From Curvibacter sp. PAE-UM (GTDB lineage Bacteria; Pseudomonadota; Gammaproteobacteria; Burkholderiales; Burkholderiaceae_C): a stretch of 64,000 nt of DNA. The position numbers were made by a program, and so were the translations under genes. The notes below the pieces were generated by a model that saw only the letters and a list, made by a program, of their open reading frames with translations, searched no databases and was not told the DNA's origin. Location of the stretch: NCBI RefSeq assembly GCF_001432305.1, contig NZ_KQ483358.1, forward strand, positions 1,700,857 through 1,764,856, read 5' to 3'. Position 1 is the first letter of the stretch, and every line of letters starts with the position of its first letter. Shown in pieces: positions 49,241 to 58,628 of this stretch.

Positions 49241-51768
49241 ACGTGTCTTTTGTGAAACGGCCCGTGCTGGGCCTGGGCACGCCGCTGCAGATTACGGCGC
49301 TGCTGGTGGTGCTGGGCCTGGGCGCCGGCCTGGTCCTCTCGCTCAACGGTTACTGGGTGTTTGTGTTGGCGCAGGTGGCGCTGCTGACCCTGGTGGGCGT
49401 GGGCCTCAATGTGCTGCTGGGGCTGACGGGCCAGGTGTCTTTCGGCCATGTGGGTTTCTACGCCATCGGCGCCTACACGGTGGCCATCCTCACCACCAAG
49501 GCAGGGTTCAGCTTCTGGCTGGCTTGGCCCCTCGCGGCCCTGATCGGTGGCGCTTGCGGTGCGCTGCTGGCAGTGCCGGCCCTGCGCGTGAAGGGGCCCT
49601 ACCTGGCGATGATCACCATCGCCTTCGGTTTCATTGTCGAGAACGGCATCATCGAGGCCGGCGCGCTGACCGGTGGGCAGAACGGCATCATGGGCCTGAC
49701 AGCTCCGGCGCTGGGTGGCCTGGCCCGGGGCGAACGCGCCGTGGCCTTGCTGGCCATCGCCGCCGCCGGCCTGGGGCTGGCAGCCTATGCCTGGCTGGCG
49801 CGCGGCACCTGGGGCGCGGCCATGCGCGCCGTGCGCGACGCCGAGACCGCCGCCGAATCGGTGGGCCTGAACCCGCTGGTCATCAAGACCGTGGCCTTTG
49901 CCGTTTCCGCCTTGTGCGCGGCGGCAGCGGGTGCGCTGTTCGCGCCGCTCTCGGGCTTTGTCACGCCGCATACCTTCGGTTTTCTGCAATCCATCCTCTT
50001 TGTGCTGGTGGTCATGCTGGGCGGTGCCGGCTCCGTCACCGGCCCGCTGGTGGGCGCGCTGCTGGTAGGCCTGCTGCCCGAGCTGCTGTCGGGGCTGGAA
50101 GAATTCCGCCTGCTCTTCTTCGGCGTGCTGCTGCTGGTGGTGCTCTGGGTGGCACCCGGCGGGGTGGTGGGTGGCTTGCAGCGCCTGCGCGCCCGCTGGC
50201 AGTCGGCCCCGGTCAACGTACCGCGTGTCCAGACGGCTGGCAGCCTGGCCTTGCCGGCGCGTGCGCGCCTGGGTCTGCAGGCCCAGGGCCTGAGCATGCA
50301 GTTCGGGGGGGTGCGCGCCGTGTCGGAATTGAGCTTTGAAGCGCAAGCCGGTGCGGTGACCAGCCTGATCGGCCCCAACGGCGCGGGCAAGTCCACCGCG
50401 CTGAACATGCTGGGCGGTTTTTACCTGCCCACGGCGGGCGCTTTTGCGCTGGGCGGCGAGGCGCTGGCCGGCCGCAGCGCCATGCAGATCGCGCGCCGGG
50501 GTGTGGCGCGCACCTACCAGACCTCACAACTTTTCGGTAGCCTCAGCGTGCTGGACAACGTGGTGCTGGCCATGCAGCGCGGCCGCCTGGGCCCGCTCTT
50601 GGGTGCGGCACGCCGCCATGCGCCCGCGCACACGGCGCGTGCGGCCGAGCTGCTGGCTTTCTGCGGCTACGGTGGTGACCCGGCTGCGCTGGCGGCGGAC
50701 CTGCCGCACGTGGACCGGCGCCTGGTGGAGATCGCCCGCGCTCTGGCTACCGACCCCGAGGCCCTGTTGCTGGACGAACCTGCCGCCGGCCTGTCGCGCG
50801 AGGACAAGGAGCGCCTGGGTGCGCTGCTGCGGCGCATTGCCGTGGCTGGCATCACCGTGCTGCTGGTGGAACACGACATGACGCTGGTCATGGGCATCAG
50901 CGACCACGTGGTGGTGCTCGACGCGGGTCTGCGCCTGGCCACCGGCACAGCGGCCGAGGTGCAGGCCAACCCCGCGGTGCAGCAGGCCTACCTGGGTGAA
51001 TCGCTCGAAGGGGATGCCGCAGCACGCGTGGTCGACACCACCCAACGCCCCGAGATGCTGGGTGTGGGTTCATTGGTGGCTGGTTACGGTGCCGAGCCTG
51101 TGCTGCACGGCATCAATCTGCAGGTGCGCCAGGGTGAGGTGGTGGCTTTGCTGGGCGCCAACGGCGCGGGCAAGTCCACGCTGATGAAGGCGCTGGCGGG
51201 CCTGCACCGGCCCGTGCAAGGGGGCATCCATCTCGAAGGCCGCGAGCTCAAGAACCTGGGCGCCGAACAGGTGGTGGCCCAGGGTGTGGTGCTGGTGCCA
51301 GAGGGACGCCAGGTCTTCCCCGAGCTCAGCGTGCTGGACAACATCCGCCTGGGCGCCTTCCTGCACCCGGCCGATCGCGATGCGCGGGTGGAGGAACAGC
51401 TGCAGCGTTTCCCGCGCCTGCGCGAGCGCCTGCACCAGCGCGCCGGCCTGCTCTCGGGTGGTGAGCAGCAGATGCTGGCGATTGCGCGCGCGCTGATGTC
51501 GAAGCCGCGTATCCTGCTGCTCGATGAACCTTCTCTGGGTCTGGCACCGAAAATCATTGCCGAACTGTTCGCCGCGCTGGACCAGTTGCGGCGCGAGGGC
51601 ATGACCCTGCTGCTGGTGGACCAGATGGCCGGGCTGGCGCTGGCGCTGGCGGACCGCGCCTATGTGATCGAAGGCGGGCGTATCGTGGCGCAGGGCACAG
51701 CGGCCGAGATTGCGGCCGATGGCGCCCTGGCCCAGGCCTATCTGGGCGAGCAGGTAGGGCATCACTGA
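49237..51768 (+). CDS. Fused LivM-LivG-LivF-type ABC transporter protein (permease plus two ATPases)
   Basis: One frame of 843 residues encodes three usually separate subunits. Residues 1 to about 325 are a LivM-type permease (about eight or nine helices). Residues about 350-590 are a LivG-type ATPase with Walker A Gly-Pro-Asn-Gly-Ala-Gly-Lys-Ser-Thr (379-387) and Walker B Asp513-Glu514. Residues about 610-843 are a LivF-type ATPase with Walker A from 640, Leu-Ser-Gly-Gly-Glu-Gln (739-744) and Asp763-Glu-Pro. The LivG signature is Leu-Pro-His-Val-Asp (489-493), with Val where Gly is expected. The fusion fixes a 1:1:1 ratio of the three parts. Confidence 0.9.
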   Translation: MNVSFVKRPVLGLGTPLQITALLVVLGLGAGLVLSLNGYWVFVLAQVALLTLVGVGLNVLLGLTGQVSFGHVGFYAIGAYTVAILTTKAGFSFWLAWPLAALIGGACGALLAVPALRVKGPYLAMITIAFGFIVENGIIEAGALTGGQNGIMGLTAPALGGLARGERAVALLAIAAAGLGLAAYAWLARGTWGAAMRAVRDAETAAESVGLNPLVIKTVAFAVSALCAAAAGALFAPLSGFVTPHTFGFLQSILFVLVVMLGGAGSVTGPLVGALLVGLLPELLSGLEEFRLLFFGVLLLVVLWVAPGGVVGGLQRLRARWQSAPVNVPRVQTAGSLALPARARLGLQAQGLSMQFGGVRAVSELSFEAQAGAVTSLIGPNGAGKSTALNMLGGFYLPTAGAFALGGEALAGRSAMQIARRGVARTYQTSQLFGSLSVLDNVVLAMQRGRLGPLLGAARRHAPAHTARAAELLAFCGYGGDPAALAADLPHVDRRLVEIARALATDPEALLLDEPAAGLSREDKERLGALLRRIAVAGITVLLVEHDMTLVMGISDHVVVLDAGLRLATGTAAEVQANPAVQQAYLGESLEGDAAARVVDTTQRPEMLGVGSLVAGYGAEPVLHGINLQVRQGEVVALLGANGAGKSTLMKALAGLHRPVQGGIHLEGRELKNLGAEQVVAQGVVLVPEGRQVFPELSVLDNIRLGAFLHPADRDARVEEQLQRFPRLRERLHQRAGLLSGGEQQMLAIARALMSKPRILLLDEPSLGLAPKIIAELFAALDQLRREGMTLLLVDQMAGLALALADRAYVIEGGRIVAQGTAAEIAADGALAQAYLGEQVGHH

Positions 51769-51783
51769 CAACCGGGAGTGAAG

Positions 51784-52185
51784 ATGACGATGGAGATCAA
51801 TGCGCCGGCCGTGCTGGCCGAAGTCACGGCGGCTTTTGCGCGCTACGAGGACGCGCTGGTGCACAACAAGGTGGAGGTGCTGGACGAGCTTTTCTGGGAC
51901 AGCCCGTTGACCCTGCGTTACGGCGTCACCGAGAACCTCTACGGCGCTGCCGAGATCCAGGCCTTCCGCGCGGGGAGGCCGTCGGCGGGGCTGATGCGCG
52001 AGCTCACGCGCACGGTGATCACCACCTACGGCACCGACTACGCCACGGCCAACACCGAGTTTCGCCGCGTCGGCAGCGAGGCCATCGGCCGCCAGAGCCA
52101 GACCTGGCTGCGCACGCCCGCGGGCTGGCGCGTGGTGGCCGCGCACGTCAGCCTGCTGGCTGCGCCGGCGGTCTCGGCGCGCTGA
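51784..52185 (+). CDS. HpxZ/AtzH-like protein (DUF3225, NTF2-like)
   Basis: The 133-residue protein matches the HpxZ/AtzH family: [11 protein letters not shown], Leu-Asp-Glu-Leu-Phe-Trp, [11 protein letters not shown], and Gly-Arg-Gln-Ser-Gln-Thr-Trp. Relatives lie beside amidases in oxalurate and cyanuric acid/biuret pathways. GGGAG precedes the ATG at 51784; a GTG two codons earlier is possible. It is the last gene of the transporter operon and the best clue that the locus handles a ureide-type compound. Confidence 0.85.
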   Translation: MTMEINAPAVLAEVTAAFARYEDALVHNKVEVLDELFWDSPLTLRYGVTENLYGAAEIQAFRAGRPSAGLMRELTRTVITTYGTDYATANTEFRRVGSEAIGRQSQTWLRTPAGWRVVAAHVSLLAAPAVSAR

Positions 52186-52188
52186 GGC

Positions 52189-52575
52189 TCAGGGCTGGGG
52201 TTCGCGCTTGCCGGGCACCAGCGCGTGCGCGCGCAGCTGGTCCAGCGTGACGTAGTCCAGCGCGCGCAGGTGCGTGCATTCCAGCACCACGGGCGGGGCG
52301 ACACCGGCCTCCAGCGCCTCTTTCCAGCGCAGGGCGCACAGGCACCAGCGGTCCCCGGCTTTCAGACCGGGGAACCGGTACTCGGGGCGCGGGGTGACGA
52401 GGTCGTTGCCGCTGGCCACGGAGAAGTCGAGGAAGGCCTGGGTCAGACGCGCGCAGATCACGTGCGAGCCCAGGTCGTGCGCATCCGTCTTGCAACAGCC
52501 GTCACGGTAGAAGCCGGTGAGCGGATCGTAGGAGCAGGGCATGAGCTCGGAGCCCAGGACGTTCAGGGTGGTCAT
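52189..52575 (-). CDS. DUF2237 family protein
   Basis: The 128-residue protein fits DUF2237: Asn-Val-Leu-Gly-Ser-Glu-Leu-Met-Pro-Cys-Ser-Tyr-Asp-Pro-Leu-Thr-Gly-Phe-Tyr-Arg-Asp-Gly-Cys-Cys, then His-Val-Ile-Cys-Ala-Arg and Trp-Cys-Leu-Cys-Ala-Leu-Arg-Trp. The many conserved Cys suggest metal or disulfide use. Function unknown. It converges with the HpxZ-like gene, three bases apart, so transcripts overlap at the ends. Confidence 0.85.
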   Translation of the reverse strand: MTTLNVLGSELMPCSYDPLTGFYRDGCCKTDAHDLGSHVICARLTQAFLDFSVASGNDLVTPRPEYRFPGLKAGDRWCLCALRWKEALEAGVAPPVVLECTHLRALDYVTLDQLRAHALVPGKREPQP

Positions 52576-52629
52576 GGCCTGAGCTTATGGCAAAACGCCC
52601 CGCTTGGCATGGGTCCGGGCATCGGGCGC

Positions 52630-54180
52630 TCAGGCCAGGGTGCCGACCTCGCCCCGGCGGATGGCGGCCGCACGGTCCTGGATCGCGCTGCGCTCGGTCT
52701 CGTCAAGCCGGGCCAGGTTCCTGACCTGCAGCGCGGTGCGCGGGTTGCGCGCCAGCAGCGTTTCGTGGCGCAGCAGGAAATCCCAGTACAGCGTGGTGAT
52801 GGGGCAAGCGCGCTCGCCGGTGCGCTGGGCCGGGTCGTAGCGGCAGCCCTTGCACAGCGGGCTCATGCGTTCGATGTACTTGCCGCTGGCGATGTAGGGC
52901 TTGCTGGCCATCAGGCCGCCGTCGGCATACTGGCTCATGCCCAGGGTGTTGGGCAATTCGACCCATTCCACCGCGTCCACGTAGATGCCGAGGTACCAGG
53001 CGTGCACCTGCTTCGGTTCCACGCCATAGAGCAGGGCGAACAGGCCGGTGACCATGAGGCGCTGGATGTGGTGGGCGTAACCGTGTTGCAGCGTCTGGAC
53101 TATGGCGTCGGCCAGGCAGGCCAGATCGGTTCGGCCGTCCCAGAACCAGCTGGGCAGGTCCTCTTTCGCGTCGAGCGCATTGCCTTCGAGGTACTGCGGC
53201 ATCTGCGTCCAGTAGATGCCGCGCACGTACTCGCGCCAGCCCAGGATCTGGCGGATGAAACCCTCGCAGCTCTGGATGCTGGCGCGGCCGTCGCGCCAGG
53301 CAGCTTCAGCGGTAGCGACGACCTCGCGCGCGCCCAGCAGCTTGAGATTGAGCGCGGCAGCGAGGTGCGCGTGGTAGAGCCAGGGCTCACCCGGCCAGAT
53401 GGCGTCTTGCCAGTGGCCGAAATCAACCAGGCGCTGGTTGACGAAATCATCGAGCGCCTGCAGGGCCTGCTCTCGCGTGACGGGCCAGGCAAAGCTGTCG
53501 AGGGCGCCCGGGTGCGACGCAAAACGCTGCTGCACCAGCGCCATGACTTCAAGCGTGATCGCGTCGGGCGCGAACTGGCTGCGCGGCGGCACGAAACCCG
53601 GGCCCTGGGGGCCGAAGGCCTGGCGGTTGTCTGCATCAAAATTCCACTGGCCGCCGGCGGGCTGATCACCCTCCATCAGCACCTGGTGTTTCTTGCGCTG
53701 CTCGCGGTAGAAGTACTCCATGCGCAGGCTCTTGCGGCCTTTGGCGTGGGCGGCGAAGTCGCGCACCGTGGTGTAGAAGTGCCGGTCATCGCGGATCTCC
53801 AGCGGGACGCCTGCCGCCGCCGCCGTGGCCTGCAGGGCCTTGAGCACGCGCCAGTCGCCCGGCGCGGTCATGATGAGTTGCTGCGGCTGCAAGGTGGCCA
53901 GGTCATGCGCCAGCTGGGTTGCCAGGCTGCCCTGGTTGCCCGCGTCATCGAGCCGCACGTAATGCAGCGGCCGACCGGCCTGTGCCAGTGCCTGCGCGAA
54001 ATGGCGCATGGCGCTCAGGAACAGCACGGTGCGGGGCTTGCTTGAGGGGATGTGGGTGGATTCCTCGGCCACCTCGGCCATCCAGACGCGGTCCTGCGCG
54101 GGGTCGAAGCCGTCGAAGGCGGTCGCCTGCAGGTCGAGCTGGTCGCCCAGCACCAGAACGAGCGAGCGCAGTGCGTTCAT
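52630..54180 (-). CDS. Fe-S-cluster cryptochrome/(6-4) photolyase family protein (PhrB-like)
   Basis: The 516-residue protein begins Leu-Val-Leu-Val-Leu-Gly-Asp-Gln-Leu, typical of the prokaryotic FeS-BCP group. The FAD domain follows with [15 protein letters not shown]. The later Cys-Lys-Gly-Cys-Arg-Tyr-Asp and Ala-Cys-Pro-Ile-Thr-Thr supply, with the earlier Cys, the four ligands of a 4Fe-4S cluster. Relatives repair (6-4) photoproducts or act as light sensors. The ATG at 54180 overlaps the stop of a DUF2256 mini-gene (ATGA). Confidence 0.92.
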   Translation of the reverse strand: MNALRSLVLVLGDQLDLQATAFDGFDPAQDRVWMAEVAEESTHIPSSKPRTVLFLSAMRHFAQALAQAGRPLHYVRLDDAGNQGSLATQLAHDLATLQPQQLIMTAPGDWRVLKALQATAAAAGVPLEIRDDRHFYTTVRDFAAHAKGRKSLRMEYFYREQRKKHQVLMEGDQPAGGQWNFDADNRQAFGPQGPGFVPPRSQFAPDAITLEVMALVQQRFASHPGALDSFAWPVTREQALQALDDFVNQRLVDFGHWQDAIWPGEPWLYHAHLAAALNLKLLGAREVVATAEAAWRDGRASIQSCEGFIRQILGWREYVRGIYWTQMPQYLEGNALDAKEDLPSWFWDGRTDLACLADAIVQTLQHGYAHHIQRLMVTGLFALLYGVEPKQVHAWYLGIYVDAVEWVELPNTLGMSQYADGGLMASKPYIASGKYIERMSPLCKGCRYDPAQRTGERACPITTLYWDFLLRHETLLARNPRTALQVRNLARLDETERSAIQDRAAAIRRGEVGTLA

Positions 54181-54338
54181 GCGGCGGGCCGGGCGCGGCG
54201 GCAGGCTTGAGAGCAGTACTTGACCTGCTCCCAGTTCTTTTCCCATTTCTTGCGCCAGCTCATGGGGCGCCCGCAGACGCAACAGGGTTTGCTGGGCAGG
54301 GACTGCTTGTTGCCCTTGAAGTCTTTGGACGGGGTCAT
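54177..54338 (-). CDS. DUF2256 zinc-finger-like mini-protein
   Basis: The 53-residue protein contains [10 protein letters not shown], Trp-Arg-Lys-Lys-Trp, and Lys-Tyr-Cys-Ser-Gln-Ala-Cys-Arg-Arg. It is a compact Cys-rich unit likely to bind zinc, matching DUF2256. Its TGA overlaps the photolyase ATG by 4 bp, so both are translated together. DUF2256 proteins are often linked to photolyase-family genes. The role is unknown; support of folding or nucleic acid binding is only inferred. Confidence 0.85.
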   Translation of the reverse strand: MTPSKDFKGNKQSLPSKPCCVCGRPMSWRKKWEKNWEQVKYCSQACRRARPAA

Positions 54339-54600
54339 GGCCTGCGGGTGGATGCGGGGTGCAGAGCCGAATGTAGCGCTTGCCCGGCTTTCCCGCTCCC
54401 GCCCCGCGCATGACCCTGTGCTGCCGCCGGCTGGCCCCCGGGCTGTTGGATGCAGCAGGAATACCGGCTTTCAGGACTTATTCCCGCGGTGCCGGGGAGC
54501 CCCTGGCCCCAACTCGATTAACATCGTCCAACACTTCTGGGCAGCGTCCAGGGGCGCAGCCATCAGGCTGTGCGCGGGACGCTGCCGACCGGCACATTTC

Positions 54601-57570
54601 ATGGGTTCTTCTGACGACAAGGACGAGATCACGCGAGTGCGCGCGCAACTGCGCGAGGTTGAGCTGCGTTTGCAGGAGCGCGAGCGTGACTGGGCCTTTC
54701 TGGAGAGCCAGCGCCACCATACCGAGGTGCTGTTCACCGCAGCCTTCGACGAAAGCCCCGAGGCCATTGGCCTGTCCCGACTGAGCGATGGCCTGATCGT
54801 CGATGTGAACCAGGAGTGGCTGGCTGTCACCGGCTACACCCGCGAGGAGGTGATCGGTCACACGGTGGTGGAGATCGGCCATTGGCCGGACCAGGCCAGC
54901 CGCGAAGCCGCCGTGGCCGCCTTGCGCGTCAGCGGCCGTCTGCGGGACTACGAGGCCATCGTCCATCTGAAGGACCGGGGCAAACGCCTGGTGCGCCTCA
55001 ACGGCACGCTGATCGATGTGCGTGGCGAGAAGCACATCCTGATGTACATCAAGGACATCACCACCGAGCGCATGGCCGAGGAGTCGCTGCGCTCGGGTGA
55101 GCTGGCGCTGGCGCAGGCCAATGAAAAGCTCAACGCCCAGCTCGAACTCTACGACCTGACCGAGCGCCTGGCCCGCGTCGGCCACTGGACGGCCAGCCCG
55201 GATGCCCAGACCATCACCTTCTCGCGCGGCTTGCAGAGCCTGTCCGGCGAGGACTCGGGGCAGTCCGCCCGCACCAGCAACGTGGCCCGCAGCCGCATCC
55301 ATCCGCAGGACCTGCCGATCTTCGTGGCGGCACGCCAGAGCATGGACGGCCGCCTGCTGACCTACCGCTGGCTGCATCCGGACGGCAAGGTGCACTGGTT
55401 GCGCTCAAGCATGCACCGTCACCACAATGCTGACGGCAGCGTGACCGACATCGGTGTGGTGCAGGACGTCACGGGCGAGCATGAGGCGAGCCTTGCCTTG
55501 CAGGAGAAGCTCGATTTCATCGAAAAGCTCACCAGCCGCGTGCCCGATGTGCTGTTCCAGTACCGCTACCGCAAGGACGGGCGGCTCGCGTTTCCTTTCA
55601 TCAACGAGAGCGTGCGCAGCCTGTTCGGCCTGGACCCGGACGAAGTGCGCCAGGATGCCCGCAAGATGTTGGCGGTCATCAACCCGGAGGACATCCCGGC
55701 GCTGTTTGAATCCATGCGCACGGCGCACCAGGACGGCGCTTCGTGGCAGCATGAGTTCAGGGTGCGCTCGCCCGATGGCAGCACGCACTGGATGCGCGGC
55801 AACGCGATCACGATGCGCGAGCCGGATGGCGAACTGTCTTCCTACGGCGTCATGCGCGAGTTCACCAAGAGAAAGATGGCCGAGACCCAGCTGCAGGCCA
55901 GCGAAGAGCGCTTCCGCAGCCTGACCGACCTGTCGTCCGACTGGTACTGGGAGATCGACGAACACTTCCGCTTCACCAATTTCGTCGGCTACCGCGACGG
56001 CAAGTCCATCCTGACCCAGGAGGACAGCCTGGGCAAGACGCGCTGGGAGCTGGGCGCGCTGAACCTGGGCCCCGACGACTGGGACGCCCACCGCCGCGTG
56101 CTGGAGTCGCACCTGCCCTTTCGCGACCTGGAGCTGCAGCGGCTCGACGCCGACGGAAAGCCTTACTGGGTGGCCGTCAGCGGCACGCCCATCTTCGATG
56201 GCAAGGGCCGGTTCTGTGGCTATCGCGGTATCGGGCGAGACATCAGCAAGCGCAAGAACGCCGAGGACGAGACCCAGCGCCTGGCTTTCTACGACACTCT
56301 GACCGGCCTGCCCAACCGCCGCCTGCTGATGGACCGGCTCTCGCACGCCCAGGTCACCAGCGCGCGCAACAAGCGCTACGGGGCCCTGCTGTTCATCGAC
56401 CTGGACAATTTCAAGGACCTCAACGACACGCTGGGCCACGACGTCGGCGATCTGTTGCTGGAGCAGGTCGCCTTGCGCCTGGTTTCCTGCCTGCGCGAGG
56501 GCGACACGGCGGCGCGTTTCGGCGGCGACGAGTTCGTGGTGATGCTCGAAGACTTGAACGAGAGCGACACCGACGCTGCGAGCCAGGCCGAGCTGGTGGC
56601 CGAGAAGATCCTGACCCGACTCAACGCCCCCTACGAACTGGTGGGTCGCCAGCACAACAGCTCGCCCAGCATCGGCATCACGCTGTTCTGCGGCTCCTCG
56701 CTGGGCGTGGACGAACTGCTCAAGCGCGCCGACGTGGCCATGTACCAGGCCAAGGCGGCCGGTCGCAATACGATGCGCTTCTTTGATCCCGGCATGCAGG
56801 CCGCCGTGCTGGCACGCGCCGCGCTGGACGCCGACTTGCGCCTGGGCCTGCAACGCGACGAACTGCTGCTGCATTACCAGCCGGTGGTCGATGGCTACAA
56901 CAAGATCGTCGGCTACGAAGCGCTGTTGCGCTGGCGCCATCCGGGCCGTGGCATGGTGCTGCCGGGCGAGTTCATCGGCCTGGCCGAGCAGACCGGCCTG
57001 ATCCTGCCGATCGGCCAGTGGGTGCTGCGTTCGGCCTGCCGCCAGTTGGTGGCCTGGGCCGAGCAGCCCGCCACCCGCAAGCTGAGCCTGGCGGTCAATG
57101 TGAGCGCGCGCCAGTTCCGCCAGGCCGATTTCGTGAGCCAGGTCCAGGCCGTGCTGGACGACACCGGGGTCGACCCGCAGTACCTGAAGCTGGAGTTGAC
57201 CGAGAGCGTGCTGATCAGCGACGTGGAAGACGCCATCCGCAAGATGGGCGCCTTGCGCGAACGCGGCGTGCGTTTTGCGCTGGATGATTTCGGCACGGGC
57301 TACTCATCGCTGAGCTACCTCAAGCGCCTGCCGCTGGACCAGCTCAAGATCGACCAGTCCTTCGTGCGTGACGTGCTGACCGATCCCAACGATGCGGCCA
57401 TCGTGCGCACCATCCTGGCCCTGGCGCAGAGCATGGACCTGCAGGCCGTGGCCGAGGGGGTGGAGACCGAGGGGCAGCGTCAGTTCCTGCTGGACAGCGG
57501 CTGCACTGTGTTCCAGGGCTACCTCTTCGGGCGCCCTGGTCTGCTGGGGCTGCCAGTTTTGCCGGCTTAG
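54601..57570 (+). CDS. Multi-PAS GGDEF-EAL cyclic-di-GMP protein
   Basis: The 989-residue soluble protein has a short coiled coil (5-35) and then four PAS-type domains (about 40-165, 180-300, 305-430, 435-560), several with PAC ends. A GGDEF domain with intact Arg-Phe-Gly-Gly-Asp-Glu-Phe (around residue 641) and an EAL domain with Tyr-Glu-Ala-Leu-Leu-Arg-Trp (Glu773) and Asp-Asp-Phe-Gly-Thr-Gly-Tyr-Ser-Ser follow. Both synthesis and hydrolysis of cyclic-di-GMP are possible. Ligands of the PAS domains cannot be told. The start ATG has no clear ribosome binding site; a longer frame upstream is antisense to DUF2256 and rejected. Confidence 0.93.
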   Translation: MGSSDDKDEITRVRAQLREVELRLQERERDWAFLESQRHHTEVLFTAAFDESPEAIGLSRLSDGLIVDVNQEWLAVTGYTREEVIGHTVVEIGHWPDQASREAAVAALRVSGRLRDYEAIVHLKDRGKRLVRLNGTLIDVRGEKHILMYIKDITTERMAEESLRSGELALAQANEKLNAQLELYDLTERLARVGHWTASPDAQTITFSRGLQSLSGEDSGQSARTSNVARSRIHPQDLPIFVAARQSMDGRLLTYRWLHPDGKVHWLRSSMHRHHNADGSVTDIGVVQDVTGEHEASLALQEKLDFIEKLTSRVPDVLFQYRYRKDGRLAFPFINESVRSLFGLDPDEVRQDARKMLAVINPEDIPALFESMRTAHQDGASWQHEFRVRSPDGSTHWMRGNAITMREPDGELSSYGVMREFTKRKMAETQLQASEERFRSLTDLSSDWYWEIDEHFRFTNFVGYRDGKSILTQEDSLGKTRWELGALNLGPDDWDAHRRVLESHLPFRDLELQRLDADGKPYWVAVSGTPIFDGKGRFCGYRGIGRDISKRKNAEDETQRLAFYDTLTGLPNRRLLMDRLSHAQVTSARNKRYGALLFIDLDNFKDLNDTLGHDVGDLLLEQVALRLVSCLREGDTAARFGGDEFVVMLEDLNESDTDAASQAELVAEKILTRLNAPYELVGRQHNSSPSIGITLFCGSSLGVDELLKRADVAMYQAKAAGRNTMRFFDPGMQAAVLARAALDADLRLGLQRDELLLHYQPVVDGYNKIVGYEALLRWRHPGRGMVLPGEFIGLAEQTGLILPIGQWVLRSACRQLVAWAEQPATRKLSLAVNVSARQFRQADFVSQVQAVLDDTGVDPQYLKLELTESVLISDVEDAIRKMGALRERGVRFALDDFGTGYSSLSYLKRLPLDQLKIDQSFVRDVLTDPNDAAIVRTILALAQSMDLQAVAEGVETEGQRQFLLDSGCTVFQGYLFGRPGLLGLPVLPA

Positions 57571-57587
57571 GCCCGACTCCAGGCGGA

Positions 57588-58505
57588 TTATTCGAAAGCG
57601 CCCTGATCGCGCTCGTCGCCGTTGCCGTTCCCGTTACCCGACGACAGGCTGAGCTTGTCGGCGTTCTGGCGCGCTTCGGCTTTTTCGCCGGCGCCGGCGA
57701 ACTTGCTGTACTTGTGCAGCAGGGGTACCAGCTGGCCGTAGATGCGCGGGGCGCCGGCCAGGCATTCCTTCTGTTCCAGGAAGTCGGACTCCCCGGTGAA
57801 GTTGCCCACCAGGCCACCGGCCTCGGTGACCAGCAACGAACCCGCGGCCACGTCCCAGGGGCTCAGGCCGGTCTCGAAGAAACCATCGGTGAAACCGGCG
57901 GCCACATAGGCCAGGTCCAGCGCGGCTGCGCCCGGGCGGCGCAGGCCGGCGGTGCGCTGCATGACGTCGCTCATCATGGCCAGGTAGGCCGGGAAGTTGT
58001 CGCCCTGGCGGAAGGGGAAACCGGTAGAGATCAGGCACTGCGAGAGCATGGTGCGCTTGCTCACGCGGATGCGGCGCTCGTTCATGTAGGCGCCGCGGCC
58101 CTTGGTGGCCGTGAAGAGGTCGTTGCGCGAGGGGTCATAGATGACGGCCTGCTCGACCTTGCCCCGGACCGCCAGCGCGATGCTGACGCAATAGACCGGG
58201 AAGCCGTGGATGAAATTGGTGGTGCCGTCCAGCGGGTCGATGATCCAGACGTGGTCCGAATCCTGGGCGCCGCGCGTGCGACCGGTCTCCTCGCCCCAGA
58301 TGGCGTGGCCCGGGTAGGCGGTGAGCAGGGTCTCGATGATGGTCTCTTCGCTGGCGTGGTCCACCTCGGTCACAAAGTCGTTCACCTGCTTCTGCGAGAC
58401 ACGCACGGCCTCGACGTCGAGCGCAGCGCGGTTGATGATGGCGCCGGCGGCGCGGGCGGCCTTGATGGCCACGTTGAGCATGGGGTGCAGATTGGGGGAC
58501 GACAT
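57588..58505 (-). CDS. suhB: Inositol monophosphatase family protein (SuhB)
   Basis: The 305-residue enzyme has the Mg-binding motifs Trp-Gly-Glu-Glu-Thr-Gly, [17 protein letters not shown] and Leu-Ser-Pro-Trp-Asp-Val-Ala-Ala-Gly. The family hydrolyses inositol-1-phosphate; SuhB also joins rRNA antitermination complexes. A C-terminal extension of about 35 residues, with alternating Gly-Asn, is not part of the fold. It is divergent from trmJ. Confidence 0.92.
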   Translation of the reverse strand: MSSPNLHPMLNVAIKAARAAGAIINRAALDVEAVRVSQKQVNDFVTEVDHASEETIIETLLTAYPGHAIWGEETGRTRGAQDSDHVWIIDPLDGTTNFIHGFPVYCVSIALAVRGKVEQAVIYDPSRNDLFTATKGRGAYMNERRIRVSKRTMLSQCLISTGFPFRQGDNFPAYLAMMSDVMQRTAGLRRPGAAALDLAYVAAGFTDGFFETGLSPWDVAAGSLLVTEAGGLVGNFTGESDFLEQKECLAGAPRIYGQLVPLLHKYSKFAGAGEKAEARQNADKLSLSSGNGNGNGDERDQGAFE

Positions 58506-58628
58506 AAATTGTGAGGCGTTGGGGGCGTAGCCGGTGGCGCTGCCCTGGAAGCTGAAGAGCGGGAAAGCCGGTCCGGCGATGCGGGCGGCGACAATAGGGC
58601 CAGATTTTACCCGCAGTGCCCGTTTTCC

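Noticed and set aside
54220-54600. 127-codon upstream extension of the PAS-GGDEF-EAL gene
   Set aside because: It lies antisense to the DUF2256 gene, and Met-Gly-Ser-Ser-Asp-Asp-Lys at 54601 begins the normal charged helix.
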